From: Chloroflexota bacterium
Lineage (GTDB): Bacteria > Chloroflexota > JAHJIN01
Length of the DNA: 64,000 nt
Assembly (NCBI GenBank): GCA_018823415.1
Contig: JAHJIN010000345.1
Location: forward strand, 16,928-80,927
Direction of reading: 5' to 3'
Part shown: positions 17,304-25,408 of the stretch, one piece after another
Layout of the letters: each line of letters begins with the position of its first letter
How positions within the stretch are numbered: position 1 is the first letter of the stretch
The notes under the pieces: generated by a model
The model's input: only the letters and a program-made list of their open reading frames with translations
The model's database searches: none
Told to the model about the DNA's origin: nothing
Program-made: the position numbers and the translations under genes

Positions 17304-17888
17304 CTAGCGGCCCGAATACAACTGGTTGCGCAAGGCGTCCTGCGCCGAGTTCGTGCGGTCGTCGATCTCGCGCCGCACGGGCATCCACTCACGCACCACC
17401 ACGGCGAAGCTGCGTTCGCCCAGCCAGCGCTGACCGATCCACAGGCACAGCCAACCCCGGGACTGGGGCATTCGGCGCACCTGGATCACGATCACGTTCT
17501 CGTTCATCAGCGGTCCCAGGAATTTGCGTTCGGACCAGCCGGGCTTGCGCTTGCGATCGGCGTCGATTTGTACCTGGAGCAGGCGGGACATGGTGCTCAA
17601 CCGCGTGCCTTCGATGTTCTCATACGGAATGTCCAGCGTATACAGGGGGTAGCGCAGGCGCAGCCCGCGGGACCGGCACTGCACATAGGCGCTGGATGCA
17701 TAGCTCAGAGCCACGATCCCGGCCAGCAAAAAGAGAAACCCGCCGGCTGCCAGGCCCACCTTGGCCATCTCGTCCGGCATCACCACATAGCCCACCAGAC
17801 ACACGGCAAAGATGGTTACGCAAATGGGGGTGATCTGCCACCACAGGCGTTCGTATATCAGGTTGCGATACTTGTGACCGTCTTTCAT
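17304..17888 (-). CDS. Membrane protein with PH-like domain, function unknown
   Basis: 194 aa. Two membrane helices (about 20-65) are followed by a beta-rich region starting GLRLRYPLYTLDIPYENIEG that resembles bacterial PH (bPH/YdbT-like) domains. Start ATG 17888 with GAGGGG upstream. It has its own promoter and probably forms an operon with the thioredoxin-CcdA gene (gap 21 nt). The fold assignment is by eye only. Confidence 0.65.
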   Translation of the reverse strand: MKDGHKYRNLIYERLWWQITPICVTIFAVCLVGYVVMPDEMAKVGLAAGGFLFLLAGIVALSYASSAYVQCRSRGLRLRYPLYTLDIPYENIEGTRLSTMSRLLQVQIDADRKRKPGWSERKFLGPLMNENVIVIQVRRMPQSRGWLCLWIGQRWLGERSFAVVVREWMPVRREIDDRTNSAQDALRNQLYSGR

Positions 17889-17918
17889 GCTACCCCTCAG
17901 CCCGGCGATATGGACCCT

Positions 17919-17946
17919 ATTATACATGATCTGCGCGCGGCTTCAA
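17919..17946 (-). promoter_or_regulatory. Promoter of the PH-like/thioredoxin-CcdA operon
   Basis: Minus strand TTGAAG (17941-17946), 16 bp, TATAAT (17919-17924), about 30 bp before the start. Confidence 0.62.
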
Positions 17947-17974
17947 GCCGGGTCTGGCGTCCGGGAATGGGGGT

Positions 17975-18004
17975 TTGACGTGAGAGGCTCTTGTGTTGTA
18001 GAAT
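17975..18004 (+). promoter_or_regulatory. Promoter of the fused ABC permease gene
   Basis: TTGACG (17975-17980), 18 bp, TAGAAT (17999-18004), 50 bp before the start. Divergent from the promoter at 17919-17946. Confidence 0.6.
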
Positions 18005-18053
18005 AGAGATGCACGAACGAGCCAGGCAAACGATTGCCCCAGGAGGTGTTGAC

Positions 18054-19862
18054 ATGGACATGAATCAAAAGTCGGAACGTAACGCGGGTCATACCTGGCT
18101 GCGTTTGTTCTTGGGGTTGATCCTGCTGGCCCCGGCCGGTCTGTGCTGCCTGGCGGGTTTGGTAATCCCAACCCTTTACACGGCTTTTCTCAGCCTTCAG
18201 GATGCCCGGCTGATCCAGCTTGATCAGGCCGAGTTCGTGGGGCTGGACAACTATGCCCGTCTGTTTGATGCCGGTTCGCCCTTTGGGGAGGCGATGGGCC
18301 TGACGCTGCTGCTGCTGGTGGCGCGCGTGCTCGTCGTGTGCCTGGTGCCGTTGCTGCTGCCCCTGGTGGTGAACGAATTTGGCTGGCTGGTGCGCGTCCC
18401 GGTGCGACTGCTGCTTACGGTGCCGCTGGCCTTATTTGCGCCGGTGGCCTGGGCCACCACCTGGGCATTGGTCCTGAGTCCCGGCGCGGGGCCGCTCAAC
18501 GGCATCCTACAATCCGTGGGCCAGCCGGCCCAGCGCTGGCTCATGTCGCCGGACACGGCCCGCTGGGCCTTGTTGGCCGTTGATGGTCTGTACACCCTGG
18601 CCCTGGCCGTGGGGGTGGGATTGGTCTGGTACCTGGCTGCGTTGCGGGGCGTGGGCACGGGCCGGCGCTCTCGGGGCGCGGCCCTCGTGGCCCTCGTTGC
18701 CAGTTGGACGGTGGGCCTGTTGGGCGTGATGGCCCTGTCGTTCCAAACCTTTGTGTGGAGCAACGTGCTCACCGGCGGTGGCCCGGCCCGGTCCACCACG
18801 TCCCTGGAGTTGCTTCAGTACCAGGAGGCGTTCGCCTACATGCGGCCCGGCCCGGGCGCGGCCATCGCCACGCTGGTTCTGTTGGGGCTGGGCCTTCTGG
18901 GCCTGACGGCCGGCCTGGTGATCGCCTTGAGCCGGCTGCGGCTAGAGATGGTAGCCTGGCGCAAGCCGTCGGGCCTGTTCCAGGGCGTGGGCCGGCCCTG
19001 CTGCATCAAGGCCATCGCCGCGCTGCTGCTGGCCGTCCTGGTGCTGGGCGCGCTGGCGGTCTGCATCCTCGTCGTGCTCCCGGCGGTCTGGGTGGTTGTG
19101 TCATCGCTGCGTCCCCCGGCCGACATCGTGCGCTTCCCCTGGCCGATCCTGCCTTTTACCCCCACCACCGCAGCCTATGAGCAATTGGCGCAGACCGTGC
19201 ACCTGGATGCGGTCCTGGTAAACACGCTGGTCCCAGGGTTGCTGGCGCTGCTGATCGCCGCACCCATCGCCTACCTGGGCGCGCTGGGCATCGGCGCGGC
19301 CCGGCCCCTGGGCCGCTGGAGCGAGCTGTTGCTTTTGCCCTTTAGCCCGTGGCTGTTCGCCGGCGTGGGGCCACTGAACGTCGCCGCATATGCCATCGTG
19401 ATGCAGGCACGCGACCTGCCGCTCCTGGTCAAGTTGGCGCTGCCGGGCCTGCTCTTGGTGGTGCCCATGCTGTTCGTGCTCACCTTGTTCTTCAAGGGCC
19501 AGGCGCGTCACTATCGCGCCGCGCGTGCGGCCGGTGCCTCGGCAGTGGGTGCGTTCCTGCGCAAGCTGATCCTGCCGTCGCTCCCGCTGCTCGTGGGGCT
19601 GCTGGCCCTGGCCTTGCTCATTCATGTGCAGGACATGTCCTGGGCCTTTCTGGTGGCCCGAAAGCCCGCCGAGATGACCATGAGCGTGGTCCTGGTGCAA
19701 CTGCGTGGCGCCTTTGCGACTCAACCGGCCCTGCTCATGGCTGCCATGACCCTGTTTGGATTGCCAGTGTTTATCATCGCGTTTCTCATCCTGGGAGGGC
19801 TGCAAGCGCTGTACCTGGATCGCCTGGCCTTGAGCACCGATCTGGCCGACGTCAAACAATAG
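18054..19862 (+). CDS. Fused two-module ABC sugar-type permease (MalF-MalG-like)
   Basis: 602 aa with about 12 predicted membrane helices in two halves. The N half resembles MalF/UgpA (VGLDNYARLF start of module); the C half resembles MalG/UgpE with a clear EAA-type loop, YRAARAAGASAVGAFLRKLILPSLP. The usual two permease subunits are thus one polypeptide. The N-half EAA loop is not evident. Start ATG 18054 with AGGAGGTG 5 nt upstream. No binding protein or ATPase gene lies next to it, so its partners must be elsewhere. Substrate unknown; carbohydrate is the family default. Confidence 0.82.
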   Translation: MDMNQKSERNAGHTWLRLFLGLILLAPAGLCCLAGLVIPTLYTAFLSLQDARLIQLDQAEFVGLDNYARLFDAGSPFGEAMGLTLLLLVARVLVVCLVPLLLPLVVNEFGWLVRVPVRLLLTVPLALFAPVAWATTWALVLSPGAGPLNGILQSVGQPAQRWLMSPDTARWALLAVDGLYTLALAVGVGLVWYLAALRGVGTGRRSRGAALVALVASWTVGLLGVMALSFQTFVWSNVLTGGGPARSTTSLELLQYQEAFAYMRPGPGAAIATLVLLGLGLLGLTAGLVIALSRLRLEMVAWRKPSGLFQGVGRPCCIKAIAALLLAVLVLGALAVCILVVLPAVWVVVSSLRPPADIVRFPWPILPFTPTTAAYEQLAQTVHLDAVLVNTLVPGLLALLIAAPIAYLGALGIGAARPLGRWSELLLLPFSPWLFAGVGPLNVAAYAIVMQARDLPLLVKLALPGLLLVVPMLFVLTLFFKGQARHYRAARAAGASAVGAFLRKLILPSLPLLVGLLALALLIHVQDMSWAFLVARKPAEMTMSVVLVQLRGAFATQPALLMAAMTLFGLPVFIIAFLILGGLQALYLDRLALSTDLADVKQ

Positions 19863-19914
19863 GAGGAACTCTCGTTCCCAGCTAGTCGCCGCGAATAATC
19901 AAGACCTGGTTCAG

Positions 19915-19960
19915 CGCGGACCACAGTCCGCGCACCTCGGTGATGGACTGTGGTCCATCA
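19915..19960 (+). promoter_or_regulatory. Twin hairpins with complementary loops before a P-loop protein gene
   Basis: Hairpin 1: CGCGGAC-CACA-GTCCGCG (19915-19932). Hairpin 2: TGATGGAC-TGTG-GTCCATCA (19941-19960). The loops CACA and TGTG are complementary, and the central 12 bases GGACCACAGTCC and GGACTGTGGTCC are exact reverse complements. The pair can form two hairpins, a kissing complex, or one long duplex. It lies in the 126-bp gap after the permease gene, 28 bp before the next start. Confidence 0.6.
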
Positions 19961-19988
19961 CGAACAGTGGTTATCTACGGAGGAAACC

Positions 19989-20618
19989 TTGTCCGCCAAA
20001 CTGTGCCCCAAGATCATCCTGGAAGGCACCCGGCTCACCTTCAAGACCGAGGTCGCCTTTACGCTGAACGAGCATCCCCGTATCGTGGGACCGCGGCAGT
20101 ATCGCTACCATTCACCCCTCGTCTCGGGCGAGTGGTGCGCGTTTACCAACTATCCCTGGGGCCGGGGCCTCATCAATTTCGAGCCGCAAGAAGAGGCTCT
20201 GGCTATGGAAACCTATCACACCTGGGCGCGCCTGTTCGAGCTGCAACGTTATTATTCGTGGATCGTGGACCGTTTTCACATCTCGACGCGCATGTACCAA
20301 CTCCGCACCTATGGGCGCGACTATCCTTTCCGCTGGCTGGAGCAACGCCTGGCGTCCCTGGGTTTTCACCTGGTATTCTGCACCCGCACGCCCGACTCGT
20401 TTGCCGCGGCCCGGGCCGAGCGCCTCAAGGTCTCTGGCAAGCCGTCGCAGTATGACGACCTGCAAGTGTTTGTGGAAGAGCAGGCACTGCTGCGCCGGCT
20501 CGTGGGCGAATCTATCCTGCCCACGCTCGAGTTGGACATCTCGGACAATGACGTGCCCGGCGCCGCCGACCGCATCGCCGACTGGCTGGAGCAGACCGGC
20601 GGGCTGTGGGCGCGCTAG
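19989..20618 (+). CDS. P-loop (thymidylate/deoxynucleoside kinase-like) protein
   Basis: 209 aa. Starts with a strand and a P-loop variant, IILEGTRLTFKTEVAF (G-x4-F-K-T rather than G-x4-G-K-T). Further parts such as DRFHIST and a late LDIS-DNDVPGAADRIADW fit a dTMP-kinase-like fold. Start is TTG 19989, placed by GGAGG at 19979-19983; no ATG is in register with it. The family is recognised by shape only, and the altered P-loop makes activity uncertain. The next gene starts 14 nt after its stop, so the two are probably one operon. Confidence 0.6.
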   Translation: MSAKLCPKIILEGTRLTFKTEVAFTLNEHPRIVGPRQYRYHSPLVSGEWCAFTNYPWGRGLINFEPQEEALAMETYHTWARLFELQRYYSWIVDRFHISTRMYQLRTYGRDYPFRWLEQRLASLGFHLVFCTRTPDSFAAARAERLKVSGKPSQYDDLQVFVEEQALLRRLVGESILPTLELDISDNDVPGAADRIADWLEQTGGLWAR

Positions 20619-20632
20619 ACAAGGAGCAATCG

Positions 20633-22084
20633 ATGCCGGAATCCCCGAGCTTTCACATGACCCCCGATGAGTTCCGCCGCTACGGGTACGCCGTGGTGGA
20701 CTGGGTCGCCGACTATTACCAACGTGTCGAGACTTTCCCGGTGCTCTCTCCGGTCCAACCCGGCGAGATCCGCGCTGCTTTGCCACCGGACCCCCCCCAG
20801 CAGGGCGAGCCGTTTGACGCCATCCTGGCCGACGTGGACCGGCTCATCATGCCCGGGATCACCCACTGGCAGTCGCCCAACTTTTTCGCCTACTTTCCGG
20901 CCAACACTTCCGGACCATCCATCCTGGGCGAACTGCTCTCGGCCGGATTGGGTGTCCAGGGCATGCTGTGGGCCACCAGCCCGGCCTGCACCGAGCTGGA
21001 AACCCACGTGCTGGATTGGTTGGTGGACATGCTGGCCCTGCCGGCCCGGTTCCGCTCCGACGGGCCGGGCGGCGGCGTGATCCAGGACTCGGCCTCCAGC
21101 GCGTCCCTGTGCGCCCTGCTGGCCGCCCGCGAGCGCGCCACCGGCTATCAGAGCAACGAGCGCGGCTGCGACGGCCGGCTCGTGGCCTATACCTCGCCGC
21201 AGGCTCACTCGTCCATTGCCAAGGCGATGGGCGTAGCCGGGCTGGGCCGGGGGAACCTGCGCCTGGTCGAAACCGACGAGACGCAGGCCATGCGGCCGGA
21301 TGATCTCGCCCGCCAGATTGCCGCCGACCGGCAGGCCGGGCTGGTGCCCTGTTTCGTGAGCGCCACCGTGGGCACCACCTCATCTAATGCCCTGGACCCG
21401 CTGCCCGAGATTGGGCGCATCTGCCGGCAAGAGGGCCTCTGGCTCCACGTGGATGGGGCCATGTCCGGCACCGCCGCTCTCTGCCCCGAGTTTCGATACA
21501 TCCACGACGGGCTGGAGCTGGCCGACAGCTATTGCTTTAACCCGCACAAGTGGATGTTTACCAATTTCGATTGCGATTGCTTTTACGTGGCCGACAAGGC
21601 GGCGCTGATCCGCACCCTGAGCATTCTGCCCGAGTATCTGCGCAACCAGGCCACCGAATCGGGCGCCGTCATCGACTATCGCGACTGGCACATCCCCCTG
21701 GGCCGGCGCTTTCGCGCCCTCAAACTGTGGTTCGTCATCCGCCACTATGGGGTCGAAGGTCTGCAACACCACGTCCGGCGCCACGTCGAGCTGGCCCAGC
21801 GCTTTGCCGATTGGGTCCGGGCTAGCGACCGGTTCGAGTTGGCCGCGCCGGCGCCGCTGAACCTGGTGTGCTTTCGGCACGTGGGCGGCGACGACCTGAA
21901 CCGACGCCTGCTCGACCGGCTGAACCAGAGCGGGCACCTGTACCTGACGCACACCACGTTGGACGGCCGCTACGCGCTGCGCCTGTGCGTGGGCCAGGCG
22001 CAGACCGAGGAACGTCACGTGGCCCAGGCCTGGGCGCACATCCAGGAAACGGCCGCTCTGGTTGAGCAAGAGCCCGACCAATGA
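20633..22084 (+). CDS. PLP-dependent aromatic-L-amino-acid decarboxylase family protein
   Basis: 483 aa, the group II decarboxylase length. N-terminal FRRYGYAVVDWVADYY and HWQSPNFFAYFPAN match the aromatic amino acid decarboxylase family; the PLP lysine is in FNPHKWMFTNFDC (near residue 308). The active-site loop and substrate pocket cannot be read by eye, so the substrate (Trp, Tyr, Phe or Dopa) is open. Start ATG 20633 with AAGGAG 6 nt upstream. Confidence 0.92.
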   Translation: MPESPSFHMTPDEFRRYGYAVVDWVADYYQRVETFPVLSPVQPGEIRAALPPDPPQQGEPFDAILADVDRLIMPGITHWQSPNFFAYFPANTSGPSILGELLSAGLGVQGMLWATSPACTELETHVLDWLVDMLALPARFRSDGPGGGVIQDSASSASLCALLAARERATGYQSNERGCDGRLVAYTSPQAHSSIAKAMGVAGLGRGNLRLVETDETQAMRPDDLARQIAADRQAGLVPCFVSATVGTTSSNALDPLPEIGRICRQEGLWLHVDGAMSGTAALCPEFRYIHDGLELADSYCFNPHKWMFTNFDCDCFYVADKAALIRTLSILPEYLRNQATESGAVIDYRDWHIPLGRRFRALKLWFVIRHYGVEGLQHHVRRHVELAQRFADWVRASDRFELAAPAPLNLVCFRHVGGDDLNRRLLDRLNQSGHLYLTHTTLDGRYALRLCVGQAQTEERHVAQAWAHIQETAALVEQEPDQ

Positions 22085-22091
22085 GCAAGAA

Positions 22092-22170
22092 TCTTACCGC
22101 AGAGCACGCCGAGGGCGCAGAGGTTTTTTGTCATCTGCTCCGCGTTCTCGGCGATCTCGGCGGTTGAATT
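22092..22170. repeat. Dispersed inverted repeat, family B, copy 1 (core only)
   Basis: Begins with CTTACCGCAGAG and ends with CTCGGCGGTTGAA; the arms are imperfect inverted repeats of ACCGCAGAG/CGCCGAG units around a TTTTTT-containing centre. It matches the core of the copies at 36213-36332 and 42732-42846 but lacks their outer AGTGTTG/CAACACT ends. Fills the gap between the decarboxylase and lipoprotein genes. Confidence 0.75.
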
Positions 22171-22184
22171 TCCCGAGGTTTCGC

Positions 22185-23198
22185 GTGCAATCTAGATCCC
22201 GTGCCGGCCAACTCGCGCTTGGCTTGTTCGCCCTGGCCCTCGCTCTGAGCGCGTGCGATGCGGCGGCGCCGACCATGCCGCCCACGCCGCTGCCCAGCGC
22301 CACGCCTACCGCCACCCCTACGCCCACGGCTACTCCCACGCCCACACCGCTGCCCACGCCCACCCCCACACCCGTCCCGGCCCCCGGCGAAGCCGAGCAC
22401 GCGGCCCTGGCCCAGGCTGCTGCTGCCGTGGGCTGGACTGACCCGGCCTTTGGCGAAGAACCGGCCATCGCCGGCAAGCGCGCCTATTCGTCGTGGAGCG
22501 CAGCGGTGCTGACCCTGGCCGGCGCGGACCTCATCATCGAGATCCGCCAGTACGACGACGAGGCCGCTGCGGCCCGGGGCCTGGGCTACGAGCCGGGCAC
22601 CCCCACCGAGTTCCAACGCTGGCCGGCGCGCCGCCACCAGACCACCAGCCAGCAATATGGCCGCCTGGCGACGCTGGACACGCTGGTCTGGCAGAGCGGC
22701 GCGCGGCTCTTTTGGGTGCGCGACGCCAACAACGCTGGTGGCCCGGCCGACGCTATACCCCTGGCTGAGGCACTCTATGCCGCCGCCAGCCAGCACGGCC
22801 TGCTGGCTCCGCCGGCCGTCACCGTGACCCGGGACCTGAGCGCTACCGGCACCGCCGCTGGCTTTGCCGTGACACTGCATATCCAGACCCACGGTGCTGA
22901 GCGCCCGGCCCGCGTGCGTGTGGAGGAGCGTTTCACCGGGGCCGCGCTGGCCGATGCCCTGGGCGCGACGGCCCGCCAGGAACCCGACGGCGCGTGGGTG
23001 CTCGCCTGGGACCTGGCCGGCGAGCAGGTCGCAGACGGCGAGTTGATCTATCTGGTGGCGGTGCCCTGTGGCGCGTCCGGCGCATTCCAGGCCCAGGGCA
23101 CCGTGTCCTTGACCCTGACCGATGAAACGCTTACGGTGCCCATCGCCGGCGACGCGACCCGGCCGGTGGCCGGGCCTACCTGCACACCCGGCCCTTGA
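22185..23198 (+). CDS. Secreted lipoprotein with Pro/Thr linker, function unknown
   Basis: 337 aa. Lipoprotein signal peptide ending LALSAC (lipobox), so it should be anchored outside the membrane. A Thr/Pro/Ala repeat linker of about 45 residues follows, typical of surface proteins in this group. The rest, about 260 residues, has no family I recognise; it holds a segment like a modification-of-quality score domain (ADLIIEIRQYDDEAAAARGLG). Start GTG 22185 with GAGG 7 nt upstream; the longer frame runs into the repeat upstream. Confidence 0.75.
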   Translation: MQSRSRAGQLALGLFALALALSACDAAAPTMPPTPLPSATPTATPTPTATPTPTPLPTPTPTPVPAPGEAEHAALAQAAAAVGWTDPAFGEEPAIAGKRAYSSWSAAVLTLAGADLIIEIRQYDDEAAAARGLGYEPGTPTEFQRWPARRHQTTSQQYGRLATLDTLVWQSGARLFWVRDANNAGGPADAIPLAEALYAAASQHGLLAPPAVTVTRDLSATGTAAGFAVTLHIQTHGAERPARVRVEERFTGAALADALGATARQEPDGAWVLAWDLAGEQVADGELIYLVAVPCGASGAFQAQGTVSLTLTDETLTVPIAGDATRPVAGPTCTPGP

Positions 23199-23238
23199 CG
23201 GTTTGACGCTTGACGGCCCACGTTTCGCATTTATCGTG

Positions 23239-23244
23239 TATAAT
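23239..23244 (+). promoter_or_regulatory. Probable -10 element of sufC-sufB
   Basis: TATAAT preceded by GTG, 32 bp before the sufC start. No good -35 lies at 16-18 bp; TTGACG at 23210-23215 is 23 bp away, too far. A start site is likely but the promoter type is unsure. Confidence 0.45.
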
Positions 23245-23276
23245 AAGGCCCCCGAAATCCTCGACAGGAGGCGCAC

Positions 23277-24005
23277 ATGCTACACATAGAAGGACTAAAA
23301 GTAGAGGTGGCCGGCAAAGAGATCCTGCACGGCATTGACCTGCACGTGCCAGCCGGCGAAACCCACACCCTGTTTGGCCCCAATGGCTCGGGCAAGACCA
23401 CGCTCCTGAACACCATCATGGGCCTGAGCCAGTACCAGATCACGGCCGGCACCATTCGCTTTGCCGGACACGACATCACCCACATACCCACCTACGAGCG
23501 CGCGCGATTGGGCATTGGCCTGTCATTCCAGCGCCCGCCCACCATCCACGGCGTCAAGACGCGCGACATGGTGCGCATCGCCGCCGGCGGCCGGGAGGTA
23601 GACGTGGACGCCCTGGCTCACCAGTTGAACATGGAACAATTCCTGGGCCGCGACGTGAACGCCGGTTTTTCCGGCGGCGAGATCAAGCGGTCTGAACTGC
23701 TCCAACTGCTGGCCCGCCACCCCGACATGGTGCTGCTGGACGAGCCGGAAAGCGGCGTGGACCTGGAAAACATGGCCCTCATCGGCAGCATCATCGCCGA
23801 GTTGTTGCACAAGGACCGCAAGCGCCACCGCCGCGAAAAGTCGGGCCTCATCATCACCCACACCGGCTTTATCCTGGACTATTTGGAGGCCGACAAGGGC
23901 TATGTGATGTGCAATGGCACCATCAAGTGTCACGGCATTCCTCGGGAGTTATTGTCCAGCATCCGCGAGCATGGCTACGAGGAGTGTATCGCATGTCGAA
24001 TCTAG
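23277..24005 (+). CDS. sufC: SufC-like Fe-S assembly ATPase
   Basis: 242 aa. ABC ATPase with Walker A GPNGSGKT, a signature [15 protein letters not shown] (SufC style), Walker [13 protein letters not shown] and a switch His in IITHTG. The GEIKR and DEPESGVD strings separate it from transport ATPases. It energises the SufB-type scaffold in cytoplasmic Fe-S cluster assembly. Start ATG 23277 with GGAGG 6 nt upstream. It overlaps the next gene by 13 nt. Confidence 0.9.
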   Translation: MLHIEGLKVEVAGKEILHGIDLHVPAGETHTLFGPNGSGKTTLLNTIMGLSQYQITAGTIRFAGHDITHIPTYERARLGIGLSFQRPPTIHGVKTRDMVRIAAGGREVDVDALAHQLNMEQFLGRDVNAGFSGGEIKRSELLQLLARHPDMVLLDEPESGVDLENMALIGSIIAELLHKDRKRHRREKSGLIITHTGFILDYLEADKGYVMCNGTIKCHGIPRELLSSIREHGYEECIACRI

Positions 24006-25225
24006 TGCTGACCGACGAGCAACGCGCGCGGGCCGAGCGCGCCCTGACCAAGGCTGCGGCCTTTGGCGAAGACCTGGATATGGGCCGTTACCAGGCCGGC
24101 CGGTTCGACCGGGACATCATTGGCGACCTGACGATGCTGACGCCCGAGCAGCAAAAGCGGCTCATCAAGGCCGGCGTAGACCCCCGGGCCAAGGAGCGCG
24201 CCGGCACCTATGTCCAGGTAGACCACACCGCCGTGCATCGGCGCAGCAACCTGGGCGATGTCGAGATCATGGGCATCGACGAGGCCCTGACGCAATATCC
24301 CGACCTGCTGGACCGCTGGTGGAAGCTGGTCGCAGTAGACGCCGACAAGTACACGGCCCAGGTGGCCCTCACCCCGCCGCGCGGCTATTTCATCCACGCC
24401 AAACCCGGCGCGCGGTCTATCTATCCCCTGCAGGCCTGCCTGTTCATCGGCGAAAGCGGCAAGGTGCAAAACGTCCACAACATCATCCTGGCCGAGCCAG
24501 ATTCCGAACTGCACATCATCAGCGGGTGCGCCGTGGATGTGGATGTCAAGGACGCAGCCCACGTGGGCGTGTCCGAGATTTACGTGAGCCGGGGGGCCAA
24601 GGTCACGTTTACCATGATCCACAACTGGGCCGAAGAGATGGCCGTGCGTCCGCGCACCGGGATTGTGGTGGAAGAAGGTGGCCTGTTTGTGAGCAATTAC
24701 GTGTGCCTGCAGCCGGTGCGCACCCTGCAAATGTACCCCACGGCGCGCCTGGTGGGGCCGGGTGCCGTGGCCCGGTTCAACAGCGTGCTGGTGGGCACGC
24801 CCGGCTCGTTCCTGGACGTGGGGAGCCGGGTGCTGTTGGAAGCGCCGCGCACCCGCGCCGAGATCATCTCACGTACCGTATCCACCGGCGGCGAGATCAT
24901 TGCCCGGGGCCACCTGGCCGGCCGCGCGCCGCAGGTCAAGGCTCACCTGGAATGCCAGGGGCTCATGCTCACCGAGCACGGCCGCATCTACGCCATCCCC
25001 GAGTTGGAAACCATCGAGGCCGACGTAGAGATGAGCCACGAGGCGGCCGTGGGCAAGATCGCCCAGGAAGAGATCGAATACCTCATGGCCCGGGGGCTCA
25101 CCGCCGACGAGGCCACGTCCACCATCGTGCGCGGCTTTTTGAACGTGGACATCGAAGGCCTGCCGTACGAACTGCAAGAAGACCTGGACCGGGTCATCAA
25201 GGCCAGCGAGGAATCGCTCTTCTAG
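23993..25225 (+). CDS. SufB/SufD-family Fe-S scaffold protein
   Basis: 410 aa. SufBD-type beta-helix core ([28 protein letters not shown]) and the C-terminal [20 protein letters not shown], where SufD/SufB proteins carry a (C/x)SH motif; here Met replaces the Cys and the His is kept. Start ATG 23993 with GAGGAG upstream. The two-gene sufC-sufB order without sufD, sufS, sufU or sufE resembles the minimal SUF (SmsCB-like) arrangement, but the rest could lie elsewhere. Whether it is the SufB or SufD equivalent cannot be settled by eye. Confidence 0.82.
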   Translation: MSNLVLTDEQRARAERALTKAAAFGEDLDMGRYQAGRFDRDIIGDLTMLTPEQQKRLIKAGVDPRAKERAGTYVQVDHTAVHRRSNLGDVEIMGIDEALTQYPDLLDRWWKLVAVDADKYTAQVALTPPRGYFIHAKPGARSIYPLQACLFIGESGKVQNVHNIILAEPDSELHIISGCAVDVDVKDAAHVGVSEIYVSRGAKVTFTMIHNWAEEMAVRPRTGIVVEEGGLFVSNYVCLQPVRTLQMYPTARLVGPGAVARFNSVLVGTPGSFLDVGSRVLLEAPRTRAEIISRTVSTGGEIIARGHLAGRAPQVKAHLECQGLMLTEHGRIYAIPELETIEADVEMSHEAAVGKIAQEEIEYLMARGLTADEATSTIVRGFLNVDIEGLPYELQEDLDRVIKASEESLF

Positions 25226-25254
25226 TGGTGCGCGCAACCGGAAAGAGTGGCTCG

Positions 25255-25277
25255 CGCGGGGCTTGCAACCCCGCGCC
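25255..25277 (+). terminator. Hairpin after the Fe-S scaffold gene
   Basis: GCGCGGGG-CTTGCAA-CCCCGCGC, 8-bp stem, 30 bp after the stop. No T run follows, so it may act as an mRNA 3' end or be a dispersed GC-rich palindrome. Confidence 0.5.
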
Positions 25278-25301
25278 CTTGTCAGATGGCAAAGAACCTG
25301 C

Positions 25302-25330
25302 TTGACAAATGAATGATGATTCAGTATAAT
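25302..25330 (+). promoter_or_regulatory. Strong promoter of the first C25 protease gene
   Basis: Perfect TTGACA (25302-25307), 17 bp, TATAAT (25325-25330). The spacer and its edge contain TGAAT-GATG-ATTCA, an inverted repeat that could be an operator. Leader about 70 nt. Confidence 0.85.
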
Positions 25331-25408
25331 ACAAGTACTGACGTTCATATCACGAGAAGGTTCCACATTCATCATCCGGCGCTCGCTGAGCCGGGACAAG
25401 GAGGCTCC

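Noticed and set aside
22281..22390. Thr-Pro repeat in the lipoprotein gene as a DNA minisatellite or CRISPR-like array
   Set aside because: It is a coding Pro/Thr linker read in frame after a lipobox; units are not separated by unique spacers.
22131..23276. Antisense frame of about 380 codons opposite the lipoprotein gene
   Set aside because: Low-complexity Gly/Arg-rich translation of the Thr-Pro linker region; no start signal; the plus-strand gene has a lipobox and ribosome site.
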